This document shows, in pieces, positions 1-9,352 of a stretch of 64,000 bases of DNA (its first letter is position 1; each line of letters begins with the position of its first letter). Both the position numbers and the translations under genes were made by a program. The stretch covers positions 4,712,001 through 4,776,000 of the forward strand of contig OZ251574.1 in NCBI GenBank assembly GCA_965243635.1. The letters are read 5' to 3'. This stretch comes from Rs1 sp000416275. Its GTDB lineage: Bacteria; Pseudomonadota; Gammaproteobacteria; Pseudomonadales; Balneatricaceae. Under the pieces are notes generated by a model. That model saw only the letters and a list, made by a program, of their open reading frames with translations. It did no database searches and had not been told where the DNA came from.

Positions 1-1
1 T

Positions 2-166
2 TTTATTGCCAGACTGTGCGATCCAGTGATTGTGATGGCGCAGGGAAAAATACTGGCACAAGGTACCGCTGCCGAAGTGACCAACAATGAAACAGTCATC
101 GAGGCCTATTTGGGCACCGGTTTAAAAAACCAAGACCTCGGCGCCCCCATTGGAGGTCAATCATGA
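2..166 (+). CDS. livG: HAAT ABC transporter ATP-binding protein LivG-type, C-terminal end (partial)
   Basis: The window opens inside this gene; only the last 54 codons are present, open from base 2 to a TGA at 164-166. The visible tail (RLCDPVIVMAQGKILAQGT, then ..VIEAYLGTG) matches the end of LivG-type ATPases, where the D-loop/H-loop region is followed by 'V.A.G.v...G.p..V..n..V..AYLG'. The stop overlaps the livF start codon by 4 nt (ATGA), so the two ATPases are translationally coupled. Family knowledge: LivG and LivF form the ATPase pair of branched-chain amino acid or amide importers. Walker motifs lie outside the window, so assignment rests on the tail and on its neighbours. Confidence 0.85.
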   Translation, partial: FIARLCDPVIVMAQGKILAQGTAAEVTNNETVIEAYLGTGLKNQDLGAPIGGQS

Positions 167-867
167 GTTATTTAGTAGGTAAAGATCTGTGCGGCGGCTA
201 CGGCGGCCCAGACATATTAAAAGGCTGCGATATCGAAGTCGGCAAGGGCGAGGTAGTAGTGATTGTCGGTCCGAACGGCGCTGGCAAATCGACCGCGATG
301 AAAGCTTTCCTCGGCATGCTACAAATGACTGGCGGCAGTATCACTTTAGGTGGCGAAGACATTATGTCCCTCTCCCCGCAACAGCGGATCCGCGCTGGGA
401 TTGGCTTTGTTCCACAAACACATAATGTGTTTACCGGCATGAGCGTAGAAGAGAACTTAGAAATGGGCGCGTTCATTCGCGATGACGACATTTCAGGCAC
501 CCTGGAAGAAATCTATCAGCTGTTTCCAATATTAAAAGAGAAGCGCTTACAAGCTGCCGGTGAATTATCGGGCGGTCAACGTCAACAAGTGGCGGTCGGG
601 CGGGCAATGATGACCAAGCCATCAGTTCTTATGCTGGATGAGCCTACCGCTGGGGTTTCACCGATAGTCATGGACGAGCTCTTTGATCGCATTTTGGAAG
701 TGCGAGCTAAAAACGTCGCAGTGTTAATGGTCGAGCAAAACGCCCGCCAAGCACTGCAAATAGCAGATAAAGGCTACGTGTTAGTGATGGGTGAAAACCG
801 TTTCACCGGCACCGGGGCCGAACTACTTGCCGACGACGACGTACGAAAATCTTTCTTAGGGGGTTAG
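163..867 (+). CDS. livF: HAAT ABC transporter ATP-binding protein LivF-type
   Basis: ATPase subunit powering uptake of a branched-chain amino acid, urea or short amide across the inner membrane. The 234-residue length is the family norm. Walker A GPNGAGKST lies at about residues 36-44, Q-loop near FVPQTHNVF, signature LSGGQRQQVAVGRA at about 135-148, Walker B VLMLDEPTAG at about 155-164, and the H-loop region is VEQNARQAL (Q in place of H, usual in LivF). The ATG is preceded by GGAGGT and overlaps the livG stop. It is followed after 3 nt by livH, so this is one operon of livG-livF-livH-livM. The substrate cannot be told from the ATPase. Confidence 0.93.
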   Translation: MSYLVGKDLCGGYGGPDILKGCDIEVGKGEVVVIVGPNGAGKSTAMKAFLGMLQMTGGSITLGGEDIMSLSPQQRIRAGIGFVPQTHNVFTGMSVEENLEMGAFIRDDDISGTLEEIYQLFPILKEKRLQAAGELSGGQRQQVAVGRAMMTKPSVLMLDEPTAGVSPIVMDELFDRILEVRAKNVAVLMVEQNARQALQIADKGYVLVMGENRFTGTGAELLADDDVRKSFLGG

Positions 868-870
868 ACA

Positions 871-1893
871 ATGCCAGAATTTATCGACATTTTAAATGCC
901 CTAGTACTGATGACCAACTATGTTATCTTACCGGCACTTACTTACGGATCACAACTTGCCTTAGGCGCCCTAGGGGTCACCTTAGTCTTTGGCATACTAC
1001 GTTTTTCTAACTTCGCTCACGGCGACACTATGGCCTTTGGCGCCATGGTGACGATCTTGATTACCTGGTGGTTCCAATCGCTGGGGCTGTCATTCGGCCC
1101 CCTGCCAACCGCCTTGCTCGCCCTGCCCTTTGGCATTGCCGTCACCGCGGTATTTCTGCTGTTTACCGATCGCTTTGTCTATAAACACTATCGCGGCATT
1201 GGCGCTAAGCCGATCACTTTTGTGATGGTATCAGTGGGGGTGATGTTTATCATGAACGGCTTAGTGCGCTTCGTGATTGGCCCCGCTGACCAACGTTTTG
1301 CCGACGGTGCACGCTTCATCTTTAAAGCGCGCGAGTTTAAAGAATATACCGGCCTCGCAGAAGGTTTAGCCCTGCGAAGCTCTCAAGTTATCACTATTGT
1401 ACTGGCGATTATTTTAGTCGCGGCGCTGTTTTGGTTCCTGCAAAAAACCAAAACCGGCAAGGCGATGCGCGCTTTTTCAGACAATGAAAATCTGGCGCTA
1501 CTCTCGGGAATCGACCCGGATAAAATCGTCCGAATCACTTGGATCTTAGCCGCGATCCTCGCCACCGTCGCAGGTGTGCTATACGGCTTAGACAAGAGCT
1601 TTAAGCCCTTTGTTTACTTCCAGCTACTGCTGCCGATATTCGCCGCCGCGATTGTCGGTGGGCTAGGCAAGCCGATTGGCGCGATTGCCGGTGGTTTTAT
1701 CATCGCCTTTTCCGAAGTTGCCATCACCTACGTTTACAAGAAGTTCTTAATCTACTTACTTCCCGAGAATTTAGAGCCCGAGAGTTTAATGCAACTGTTG
1801 GCCACCGAGTATAAATTTGCCGTGTCATTCGTGATTTTGGTCTTAGTACTGCTGGTAAGACCGACCGGTATATTTAAGGGGAATGTAGTATGA
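871..1893 (+). CDS. livH: HAAT ABC transporter permease LivH-type
   Basis: Inner-membrane permease of the importer. 340 residues with about eight to nine hydrophobic segments; the first lies at 13-40 (ILPALTYGSQLALGALGVTL) and is followed by the family motif LRFSNFAHGD. The conserved cytoplasmic loop for ATPase contact is seen at FSDNENLALLSGIDPDKI, and AAIVGGLGKPIGAIAGGF is typical of the C-terminal half. It is somewhat longer than the usual 290-310 residues because of the central loop (about 140-175) and an insert near the C-terminus (YKKFLIYLLPENLEPESLM). It ends PTGIFKG, a classic LivH terminus, and overlaps livM by 4 nt (ATGA). Confidence 0.92.
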   Translation: MPEFIDILNALVLMTNYVILPALTYGSQLALGALGVTLVFGILRFSNFAHGDTMAFGAMVTILITWWFQSLGLSFGPLPTALLALPFGIAVTAVFLLFTDRFVYKHYRGIGAKPITFVMVSVGVMFIMNGLVRFVIGPADQRFADGARFIFKAREFKEYTGLAEGLALRSSQVITIVLAIILVAALFWFLQKTKTGKAMRAFSDNENLALLSGIDPDKIVRITWILAAILATVAGVLYGLDKSFKPFVYFQLLLPIFAAAIVGGLGKPIGAIAGGFIIAFSEVAITYVYKKFLIYLLPENLEPESLMQLLATEYKFAVSFVILVLVLLVRPTGIFKGNVV

Positions 1894-3269
1894 GTTTACT
1901 AAAAGGCACCCGCTTACGCCCCTTTATAGTCTTTGGCATCATGGCAGCACTACTCACCTTCGTTGGTATCAGCCAGTCTTGGGGAGTTTCGCTAACCATT
2001 ATTAACATGTGTATTATCTCGGCAATCATGACTTTAGGAGTCAATATTCAATGGGGTTATGCCGGCCTGTTCAATGTTGGCATCATGGGCTTTTGTGCCT
2101 TGGGCGGTGCCGCGGCGGTACTCGTATCAAAAGCTCCGGTGACCGAAGCTTGGAGCGCAGGCGGCGCCGGTATGGCACTGGCGCTATTGTGCTTAGTCGC
2201 CGGTTGCTGCTTTGTCTTTATCCTCAACAGGAAATGGGGCAAGCGACCTTTTCGCACTACCGTCACTTTCATTGCCGCCCTCGGCGTCTACTTTTTAGCC
2301 CGGCATTTTTACGATCCAGCCAGCGCCGCGATTGAAGCGGTGAATCCTGCTAAAACCGGTTACCTCGGTGGCATGGGCATGCCAATTATTCTCTCTTGGA
2401 TAGTTGGCGGCCTTTTTGCGGCGGGAGCTGCGTGGCTGATCGGCAAAGTAACCTTGGGCTTGCGGACTGATTACTTGGCCATCGCCACCTTAGGCATTGC
2501 TGAAATTATCGTCGCGCTACTAAAGAACGAAGACTGGTTAACCCGTGGCGCAAAAAACGTCACCGGTTTACCCCGTCCAGTACCCTTCGAACTGCAGCTG
2601 CAGCAAGACAGCTGGTTTGTCGATCTGGTCAGCCGTTTCAATGCCGATCTACTGGCGGGCCTAGCCACCGATGAAAGAGCGGCGACACTGCAGAGCTTAG
2701 TGATGGACGCCTCGGGAATTTTCGTCAAACTTTGTTACACAGGGCTGTTTTTAATGGTGTTGTTAGTGCTCTTCACTTTGTGTCAACTCGCCTTAAACTC
2801 CCCCTGGGGACGGATGGTACGTGCGATTCGTGACAACGAAACCGCCGCTGCCGCGATGGGCAAAGACATCAAGGGCCGCCATCTGCAAATTTTTGTACTC
2901 GGCTCAGCAGTGGTCGGTATTGCCGGCGCGATGATGACCACCTTAGATGGACAATTTACCCCGGGCACTTACAACCCTTTACGCTATACTTTCTTAATCT
3001 GGGTAATGGTGATCGTCGGAGGTTCGGGTAACAACTTGGGCTCGATCCTCGGCGGATTTTTAGTCTGGTTTATCTGGATTGAAGCAGAGCCAATGGGCAC
3101 TTGGCTAATGAATGTGGTCACTTTAGGCTTAGACCCAGCCAGCGCCCTGAAAGCACATTTGCTCGGCAGTGCCCAATACATGCGCTTGATGGTCATGGGT
3201 GGGGTACTATTATTGGTACTGCGCTACAGCCCAGGTGGAATATTAGCGGAAAAATCAGGACACAAATAA
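1890..3269 (+). CDS. livM: HAAT ABC transporter permease LivM-type (long form)
   Basis: Second permease subunit. Motifs: QWGYAGLFNVGIMGFCALGG near the N-terminus, TLGIAEIIVALLKNEDWLTRG, GRMVRAIRDNETAAAAMGKD (coupling loop), and a C-terminal PGGIL, all characteristic of LivM. 459 residues is about 100 longer than the usual 320-380. The extra sequence sits between about residues 85 and 165 (additional hydrophobic stretch) and between about 225 and 275 (polar segment with LATDERAATL). The start overlaps the livH stop. Downstream, 250 bp separate it from the binding-protein gene, so the latter probably has its own promoter. Confidence 0.9.
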   Translation: MSLLKGTRLRPFIVFGIMAALLTFVGISQSWGVSLTIINMCIISAIMTLGVNIQWGYAGLFNVGIMGFCALGGAAAVLVSKAPVTEAWSAGGAGMALALLCLVAGCCFVFILNRKWGKRPFRTTVTFIAALGVYFLARHFYDPASAAIEAVNPAKTGYLGGMGMPIILSWIVGGLFAAGAAWLIGKVTLGLRTDYLAIATLGIAEIIVALLKNEDWLTRGAKNVTGLPRPVPFELQLQQDSWFVDLVSRFNADLLAGLATDERAATLQSLVMDASGIFVKLCYTGLFLMVLLVLFTLCQLALNSPWGRMVRAIRDNETAAAAMGKDIKGRHLQIFVLGSAVVGIAGAMMTTLDGQFTPGTYNPLRYTFLIWVMVIVGGSGNNLGSILGGFLVWFIWIEAEPMGTWLMNVVTLGLDPASALKAHLLGSAQYMRLMVMGGVLLLVLRYSPGGILAEKSGHK

Positions 3270-3520
3270 GCACAGCTACTTATCGCTAATCTAGGATAAG
3301 TACCTGTAATTAAACCGCAGTCTGTGTAAAAATGTCATAACTGCACAAACCTAGACTTAGTCATTGAATCGCTGAATCTAGAACAGTCAAAATAAAATAA
3401 AATAAAAAATAGTATTCATAGTCTGATCATTGAGCTAAATTTTTGACTTAAAAGAACTTCTTTAAAGGCACTAGTTTAGCTTTCATCCAGACACTACATT
3501 TGTAAAATTGGAGATTACTG

Positions 3521-4714
3521 ATGAAAAAGCACCTTTTAACCGTCGCTCTAGCCGCGGCACTAGCGACTAGCGGATTCGCCAACGCCGCTCAAACAATAAA
3601 AATAGGCGTGATTTTAGGTTTCACCGGCCCGATTGAATCACTGACCCCTGACATGGCAGCCTCTGCTGAACTCGCGTTCAAAGAAGCCTCGGATTCAGGA
3701 ATGTTATTAAACGGCAGCACCATCACCCCAATTCGCGCCGACTCAACTTGTGTCGATGCATCAGCCGCTACCGCAGCCGCTGAACGCTTGATCACCGCCG
3801 ATAAAGTAGCGGCCATTATGGGCGCTGATTGCTCAGGTGTAACCACCGCAATCGCCAACTCCGTCGCTATACCAAACGGCGTAGTAATGGTTTCTCCCTC
3901 TGCCACCACCCCGGCACTGAGCTCTATTGAAGACAAGGGATTTTTCTTTCGCACCGCACCTTCCGATGCTCGCCAGGGGCAAGTATTAGCAGATGCAGTC
4001 TTTGAAAGTGGCACCAAGATCATCGCTGTCACTTACACCAACAACGATTACGGCAAAGGCCTTTCGGACGCTTTCATCGGTGCTTTTAAAGCCCTCGGTG
4101 GTAAAATTGCGATAGTCGCAGCCCATGAAGATGGCAAAGGCGATTACTCTGCTGAAGTGGCAGCTCTAGCAGCAGCTGGCGCAGACAAACTAGCCGTATT
4201 AGGTTATTTAGATCAAGGTGGTAAGGGTATCATTCAAGCCTCTCTAGATACCGGTGCATTTGATTCTTTCGCACTGGGCGACGGCATGATTGGTCAAAGT
4301 TTAATCGACGCTTTCGGCAAGGACATGGTAGATACAATAGCTACCTCTCCCGGTGGATCTAGTGATGCGATGACTAATTTCATCAGCCTTGCCAAAGCCA
4401 ACAAAATTGGTGGCGAGGGCCCGTACGATGGAACATCTTACGATGCAGGTGCATTAATAGTACTGGCTATTCAAGCGGGTGGAACAGCGGATCGCGCTAG
4501 TATCCAGGCGAACATGAACAAAGTTGCCAATGCGCCAGGGACTAAAATTTACCCGGGCGAGCTCAAAAAAGCCCTGGAAATTCTTACCGCAGGCGGAGAA
4601 GTTGACTACGTAGGCGCCACTAACATCGAGTTTAGCGACGTTGGCGAAGTGTACGGCACCTACCGTCAGCTAGAGATAAAAGACAACAAATTCTCACTGG
4701 TGAAAGTACGCTAA
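3521..4714 (+). CDS. HAAT ABC transporter periplasmic substrate-binding protein
   Basis: Periplasmic ligand-binding receptor for the preceding permease. A clear Sec signal peptide covers residues 1-22 (MKKHLLTVALAAALA..., cleavage after ANA). The mature protein begins with KIGVILGFTGPIESL, the standard start of type-I LivJ-like binding proteins (Peripla_BP_6), and continues through AIMGADCSGVT, YTNNDYGKG and GPYDGTSYDAG. The 397-residue length is normal. The ATG at 3521 has a GGAG 9 nt upstream. The 250 bp before it hold no gene. A strong terminator follows at 4872. Ligand unknown; branched-chain amino acids, urea or amides are all possible. Confidence 0.9.
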   Translation: MKKHLLTVALAAALATSGFANAAQTIKIGVILGFTGPIESLTPDMAASAELAFKEASDSGMLLNGSTITPIRADSTCVDASAATAAAERLITADKVAAIMGADCSGVTTAIANSVAIPNGVVMVSPSATTPALSSIEDKGFFFRTAPSDARQGQVLADAVFESGTKIIAVTYTNNDYGKGLSDAFIGAFKALGGKIAIVAAHEDGKGDYSAEVAALAAAGADKLAVLGYLDQGGKGIIQASLDTGAFDSFALGDGMIGQSLIDAFGKDMVDTIATSPGGSSDAMTNFISLAKANKIGGEGPYDGTSYDAGALIVLAIQAGGTADRASIQANMNKVANAPGTKIYPGELKKALEILTAGGEVDYVGATNIEFSDVGEVYGTYRQLEIKDNKFSLVKVR

Positions 4715-4871
4715 AAGCTCCTATCCTGAATAGGTCATACAACACTGGACAGGACACGGCAAATTTAACTTTGTCAACTGAGCGCCGCACAGTAGCGCTC
4801 AGTTAATTAAGCTATAAAAGCTCGTAAAATCAAAGCAATCAGTGGTTGTAGGTAATATTCAAGCACAATTT

Positions 4872-4899
4872 GCCAGTAAAATTTTACTGGCTTTTTTTT
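4872..4899 (+). terminator. Rho-independent terminator of the HAAT operon
   Basis: A perfect 20-nt palindrome GCCAGTAAAATTTTACTGGC at 4872-4891 is followed immediately by eight T. Textbook intrinsic terminator 157 bp after the binding-protein stop. Confidence 0.9.
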
Positions 4900-5027
4900 A
4901 TTAAAAATTGCTGTTTATTTGAACAAAAAAAGACTAGTGTTACTGCTGATCACCGCGCAATTCTCTCGCTGGAAACCCATCACCGCTCAATATTTACAAC
5001 ATTCTCAATCTATCTTTAGAGGTAACT

Positions 5028-5921
5028 TTGAACGATACTCAAAATTTAAAAGCCGCTTTAGTTATGATGCTGTCCATGGCCTTGTTCACCACCGGCGATG
5101 CGATCATAAAATTCCTCAGTGACACTTTACCTTTGGGGCAAATCTTATTTTTGCGCGGGCTAGTGGTCTGTATCCTCTTTGTCATCTTACTCAGCTGGAA
5201 AAAGCAGCCAATTTTGCCCGGAGCATGTTGGAACCGCTGGAATATACTGCGCTCAGTCTTTGAGCTGTTAGTCGCTTGTACTTATTTGGCTGGACTCGTG
5301 TTACTACCTTTGGCGACCGCTGTCATCCTGGTCTTCTCATCGCCCATAATGCTGACTATTTTAGCGGCGTTGGTCTTAAAGGAAAAAGTCGGATGGCGCC
5401 GCTGGGGCGCTGTGTTGGTCGGTTTTATTGGCGTGATATTCGTCGCTGATTTACAGCAGTCCTCGCTTGATTCCTGGGCGATCATACTGCCGCTAACGGC
5501 CGCTTTTATCACCGCCTTACGCGACATCTTTGTCCGCAACATTCCCAGTGTACTATCTTCAACGCAAATAGCGTTCACCACAGCATGGGTAGTTACTTTA
5601 GGTGGGCTGGCAACCTTGCCATTTGGCTGGCAGGCCGTCAGCATTGAGCACATCGGCCTACTTTCCCTAGGCGGGGTGCTTGTGATGGCTGCCTACCTAA
5701 CCTACATTGTCACCACCCGCATCGGAGAGCTGTCGTTCCTAGCGCCCTTTAAATATGCATCCATCCCGCTCGCGATGTTGATCGGTTATCTGGTATGGGG
5801 AGACGTACCAACCGCCAACTCCTACATAGGCACTGTTATCATCATCTCCTCCACGCTGTTTATTTTAGTGCGCAGGAATAAGAAGAAGGGAGAATTGAAA
5901 GCTAAGAAGCTGGAAAGTTAG
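5028..5921 (+). CDS. DMT-superfamily (EamA) transporter
   Basis: Inner-membrane exporter of the drug/metabolite superfamily. 297 residues with about ten hydrophobic helices arranged as two EamA repeats (about 7-145 and 155-290). The first repeat ends VLKEKVGWRRWGAVLVGFIG and the second contains LAPFKYASIPLAMLIGYLVWGD, both signature positions of EamA proteins. The C-terminal tail is Lys-rich (RRNKKKGELKAKK), consistent with the cytoplasm. The start is a TTG at 5028, chosen because AGAGGT lies 5-10 nt upstream and the next methionine (MMLSM) would cut into the first helix. Monocistronic. Substrate not predictable. Confidence 0.85.
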   Translation: MNDTQNLKAALVMMLSMALFTTGDAIIKFLSDTLPLGQILFLRGLVVCILFVILLSWKKQPILPGACWNRWNILRSVFELLVACTYLAGLVLLPLATAVILVFSSPIMLTILAALVLKEKVGWRRWGAVLVGFIGVIFVADLQQSSLDSWAIILPLTAAFITALRDIFVRNIPSVLSSTQIAFTTAWVVTLGGLATLPFGWQAVSIEHIGLLSLGGVLVMAAYLTYIVTTRIGELSFLAPFKYASIPLAMLIGYLVWGDVPTANSYIGTVIIISSTLFILVRRNKKKGELKAKKLES

Positions 5922-6249
5922 AAAGTTAGCGAAGCATAAGCTTTTAACTGCGGATCGATCACTATCGTGCAACACCCACAATATTTCGCTGGCAGTGTGC
6001 TTATTTTTGCACTGCCTATATTGCAGCGTTGGCAAACTGCGACACTTGTGGAACATTATCATTGGCGTGCTCTGCCAGTCTGCAAAGCTAGCTGGTCGGC
6101 GTTTTTTAAGGGTTTGTCAACACTTTCCCAGCTCACTGCAGGCTCCTAATCAAGCTTAGAATCTATCGGTAGCTGAAACGCCGAGAACCTCTTAAAACTC
6201 ACACAAGCCCCTGGCGCGCACTGGGGTTTATTCAGCGAATGGCTAATGG
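5922..6249. other. Intergenic region without a recognisable gene
   Basis: 328 bp between the DMT gene and the convergent GDYXXLXY gene. A 60-codon open frame at 5967-6149 has no ribosome site and no family features, so I do not call it. AGCCCC...GGGGTTT near 6208-6231 could be a weak terminator stem. Otherwise I see nothing in it. Confidence 0.5.
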
Positions 6250-7869
6250 CTAATGGCTCGGCCGATTAAAACCCAATATTTTATACTCGGCATCGCGTAA
6301 ATTGTTCAGTAGCAAATGCCCCTTACTATCCACTCTAAACTCGCCGTACTTGGCATTTTCATAGAGAGCAGCGCTGCCCTCTTCAAAGAAGAAAGCATGT
6401 GTGGCCAGCTTTAGTCGATTGCCTCTAATCCTAAACAGCATTTTAAGCTGATTTTCCGCCAGTGCTTGGCCCTGGTAGCTCCCGGCGAAACTGGCGACTT
6501 GCTGAGCATCCAGATTAACCACAAAATAGCCTTGCTCGGGATCTTCTGCCGATGCCCGGCTCGCCTCTAATACAGTGCGCTCTATTTTAAACCTTAAATT
6601 CATATAGTCGCCTTGCATCAGAGACCTAGGATCGACAGGCACTAGTGCCAACAAGGCAATATCACCATTCTTTAGAATTTGCTCTTTCTGGAAGATAGCG
6701 ACATTAATCACCACTAGCACGCATAAAACCCACAGCGCAGCCATTATGTTGAGACCTGCTAAGCCGGATTTTTTCCTCTCCAACTTTTCGCTGTCGGCTT
6801 TTTCAGTGTACTTAAACCAGCACAACACGGCTGTAAAGAGGATGCTCAAGCCAAATAACAGTCCGGACTTGTACAAAAAGTTCCAATTTAAGCTGTAATA
6901 ATAAACACTTAAAAAACTTAACAGGAATACCACACCCAGCATCACTAATATTTTTCGCTGCTTCATAAAGCCGAGCATAATCAGCAGAAAACCAGCACTG
7001 GCACCTAGCACTAAATAACTGATCGCAAGTATCAGCAATGCTGCAATCAACACACCTAGCTTAGTTTTAAAAGTGCGATCAGCGCCAAAAGTAGCGCTGA
7101 TACGATGTAGTACCACTATAAATATCGCGGCGATCAGCCCTTGGTTGAGCCAAAAAGAGACGGTTGGTGTCAGCAGCTCATCTGCGGCTACTCGCTCAAT
7201 CAAGTAACTTAGGTCAGGGCTGAGAAAATGGCTATTAATACTCAAAAATGCAATTGCTAAACCATAACCTACCGGCTCCCAAATTCGCTGATACGCTGCC
7301 CATTTTTGATCCGTCAACCAGACTAGCGCAAACAGCATATAACAGAGGGCGAGGCCGATATCATTAAAGCCGAGCCGACTCAATCCAAAATACAGCGCGA
7401 TGCAGGCAAACCAAGTAGAGAGTAGCCGCGTGGTAAAGTCATTTTGCAGTGCCACTTGGGTGAGTTGAAAAGCCGCCAAGTAGATAAAAAAACTACTGGA
7501 ATCCATCCCGAAAACAGAAGATAGCCCCAAAGCCACCAGCAGCTGCCCACACAGATTAAACGCCAGAGCCAGTTGCTGCAAAAAGCTTTGCAGCGCAGCC
7601 TGTCGAAAAATAACCAATGAAAAACCACAGCAGCCCAATCCGATCATCAATATGATCAGGTAATCATCACTTCTGACATCGCTAAAAAACAAAGCAATAG
7701 CGATAAACGCAAACAAAAAGCAGGCCGCCAACCAGCCGGCAAAGCCCTGTAACAGTCGAATATACCAAGGATTAAACGGGCTTTCACTAAACAGCGCCTG
7801 CGGATCAATTAAGTGCTTTTCCTGGAGCCTATTCCATAATTTACGGCTGTTATTAAGCTGATTAGTCAT
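6250..7869 (-). CDS. DUF4401 / GDYXXLXY-domain membrane protein
   Basis: Integral membrane protein of unknown function. 539 residues: about twelve hydrophobic segments from residue 30 to 400 (DUF4401-type), then a C-terminal soluble domain with the signature GDYMNLRF (G-D-Y-x-x-L-x-[YF]) at about residue 429. The fusion of DUF4401 and a GDYXXLXY domain is a known architecture and is typically encoded right after a DUF2157 protein, as here. The ATG at 7869 overlaps the stop of the upstream DUF2157 gene by 4 nt, so the two are translationally coupled. The C-terminal domain is probably periplasmic because it follows a final membrane segment. Role unknown. Confidence 0.85.
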   Translation of the reverse strand: MTNQLNNSRKLWNRLQEKHLIDPQALFSESPFNPWYIRLLQGFAGWLAACFLFAFIAIALFFSDVRSDDYLIILMIGLGCCGFSLVIFRQAALQSFLQQLALAFNLCGQLLVALGLSSVFGMDSSSFFIYLAAFQLTQVALQNDFTTRLLSTWFACIALYFGLSRLGFNDIGLALCYMLFALVWLTDQKWAAYQRIWEPVGYGLAIAFLSINSHFLSPDLSYLIERVAADELLTPTVSFWLNQGLIAAIFIVVLHRISATFGADRTFKTKLGVLIAALLILAISYLVLGASAGFLLIMLGFMKQRKILVMLGVVFLLSFLSVYYYSLNWNFLYKSGLLFGLSILFTAVLCWFKYTEKADSEKLERKKSGLAGLNIMAALWVLCVLVVINVAIFQKEQILKNGDIALLALVPVDPRSLMQGDYMNLRFKIERTVLEASRASAEDPEQGYFVVNLDAQQVASFAGSYQGQALAENQLKMLFRIRGNRLKLATHAFFFEEGSAALYENAKYGEFRVDSKGHLLLNNLRDAEYKILGFNRPSH

Positions 7870-8885
7870 GCTTGCTCTCCCGCAGTGATCGCGCTACTTT
7901 CAAAGTGCGCGGCGGTTTTCTTTAGCCAGCTAAAACAGAAAGCTGAAACACCGACCGTATATAGGCCAGCCACCAATAAAAACCCGATATCTAAGAACTC
8001 AAACAACAGATAAGAGACGAAGAAAGTTGAGACCGCAATAAAGCTCAGAGCGGTGATAGCGAGCATTAGTAAATCTTTAATTACCCAGCGATACAACAGC
8101 AGTGAAATAGCTAACCAGCCCCCATAAAAGAGCAACAAATAAGCTTCGGCATCACTTTCCAAAAGACTATAAATAGCCATATGTGCCGCGTAATAACCGG
8201 TAGCGCAAGCCAAGAACTGTTGGCTATACCGATTATTACTCAGTGAAAAAGTTAGGCCTAAGTACGTTTTAACCGGCTGAAAGCTCAGCAACTCAAAAAT
8301 AGCTAACAAGACAAAATTAAGTGAAAACAGCATTGCGACTGCCAATCCTTGAGTGGAAAACAGCGAAAAAATATCTATTGATATACTTAAATAGAGCACC
8401 GTTGCCAAATTCAGTAACGCCACCCAGAAAATCCACAGCGCACTCGCCCGAGCCACCACCACCCAAGGAAAAATAAACAGCCCCCAATAGGCGAACAACT
8501 GCCAGGGGTCGGCCCCGGTTTGATAAGTCTGACCGACCAACGCCAAGAGCGCGCCAGTCAACAAACTGAAAACCATCAGCAACACCGTACGACTGATCGC
8601 CTGCCTAGCAACAATCAAATAACTAGCAGCGACCACCAACATCGAGACTTCGAGCAAGGCAAACTTGTACAACCTTGGAATATACTGCCAATTGTATGCA
8701 AAAAAGAAAATAGCGGCAGAACAACAGCAAATCGCCGCCAACCACAGCAACGACAACTTACAAAAAGCCAACCATTCATTCAAATCAGGCTCAGCCTTAC
8801 CTTGAACGAGCGCGCCCTGCAGATCAGCTTTTGCTATATGCCCACTTGCCGCCCAGTTTAAATTTTTATCGCGATTGCTCTGCAT
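7866..8885 (-). CDS. DUF2157 domain-containing membrane protein
   Basis: 339 residues with a short polar N-terminus (about 1-40) followed by eight to ten hydrophobic helices. The stretch LALVGQTYQTGADPWQLFAYWGL at about 116-138 is the recognisable DUF2157 core (G.IYQ.....W.LF..W). First gene of a two-gene operon with the GDYXXLXY protein, whose start overlaps this stop. In other bacteria the pair is found together without known biochemical function; I do not assign one. Confidence 0.85.
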   Translation of the reverse strand: MQSNRDKNLNWAASGHIAKADLQGALVQGKAEPDLNEWLAFCKLSLLWLAAICCCSAAIFFFAYNWQYIPRLYKFALLEVSMLVVAASYLIVARQAISRTVLLMVFSLLTGALLALVGQTYQTGADPWQLFAYWGLFIFPWVVVARASALWIFWVALLNLATVLYLSISIDIFSLFSTQGLAVAMLFSLNFVLLAIFELLSFQPVKTYLGLTFSLSNNRYSQQFLACATGYYAAHMAIYSLLESDAEAYLLLFYGGWLAISLLLYRWVIKDLLMLAITALSFIAVSTFFVSYLLFEFLDIGFLLVAGLYTVGVSAFCFSWLKKTAAHFESSAITAGEQA

Positions 8886-9352
8886 AAATAATATCCTGTA
8901 TGTCCACCTAAAGCAGTGATTTCACTGCACCACTCATTGATCTAAATGAACCATTTGATTGCTAAGGATAATATAGAATCAATCGTATTTACGACACCTA
9001 TATATCACCACAACAAGATTTAACCCGCTGCCATTAGCAACATAGTATTAAAAGGCCTCTGCATAACTACTGCGCTCGCAACATGCTGCAGAGGTCTCAT
9101 TCAACAAGACACACCAAGCCACTCGTCAAAACTAGGTATTTTCTTTGGTTCAGTTTCTTTTGCCACAAAAAACAAATCAACTGGCGAAACAGTACTCAAG
9201 TCATTGACCCTACATCAAAAAACAGATCCCGGTGAATTACAACTAGCGACCAAATCAGTGCATTTCTGATACTTTTCGATACCTAGTCTATAATTTAATC
9301 TTGGGACCTTATTTTGAATATAACGTCTACTATTTTGACGAGAAGGTATACT
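8886..9352. other. Intergenic region with decayed repeat material
   Basis: 467 bp between divergent genes. It contains a partial match to the CCTGAATCAGTG element near 8910-8950 (CAGTGATTTCACTGCACCAC), a miniature copy of the GAGACCTCTGCATAAC element at 9054-9098, and part of the dispersed R1 repeat near 9137-9175 (TTCTTTGGTTCAGTTTCTTTT). No gene seen. Confidence 0.6.
9054..9098. repeat. Miniature element A, short internally deleted copy
   Basis: Begins GGCCTCTGCATAAC and ends GCTGCAGAGGTCTC, the same termini as the three longer copies at 37271, 41284 and 56780. Only 45 bp, so almost all of the interior is lost. Confidence 0.7.

Noticed and set aside
5967..6149. 60-codon open frame after the DMT transporter gene
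   Set aside because: No ribosome site, no recognisable family, chance length.
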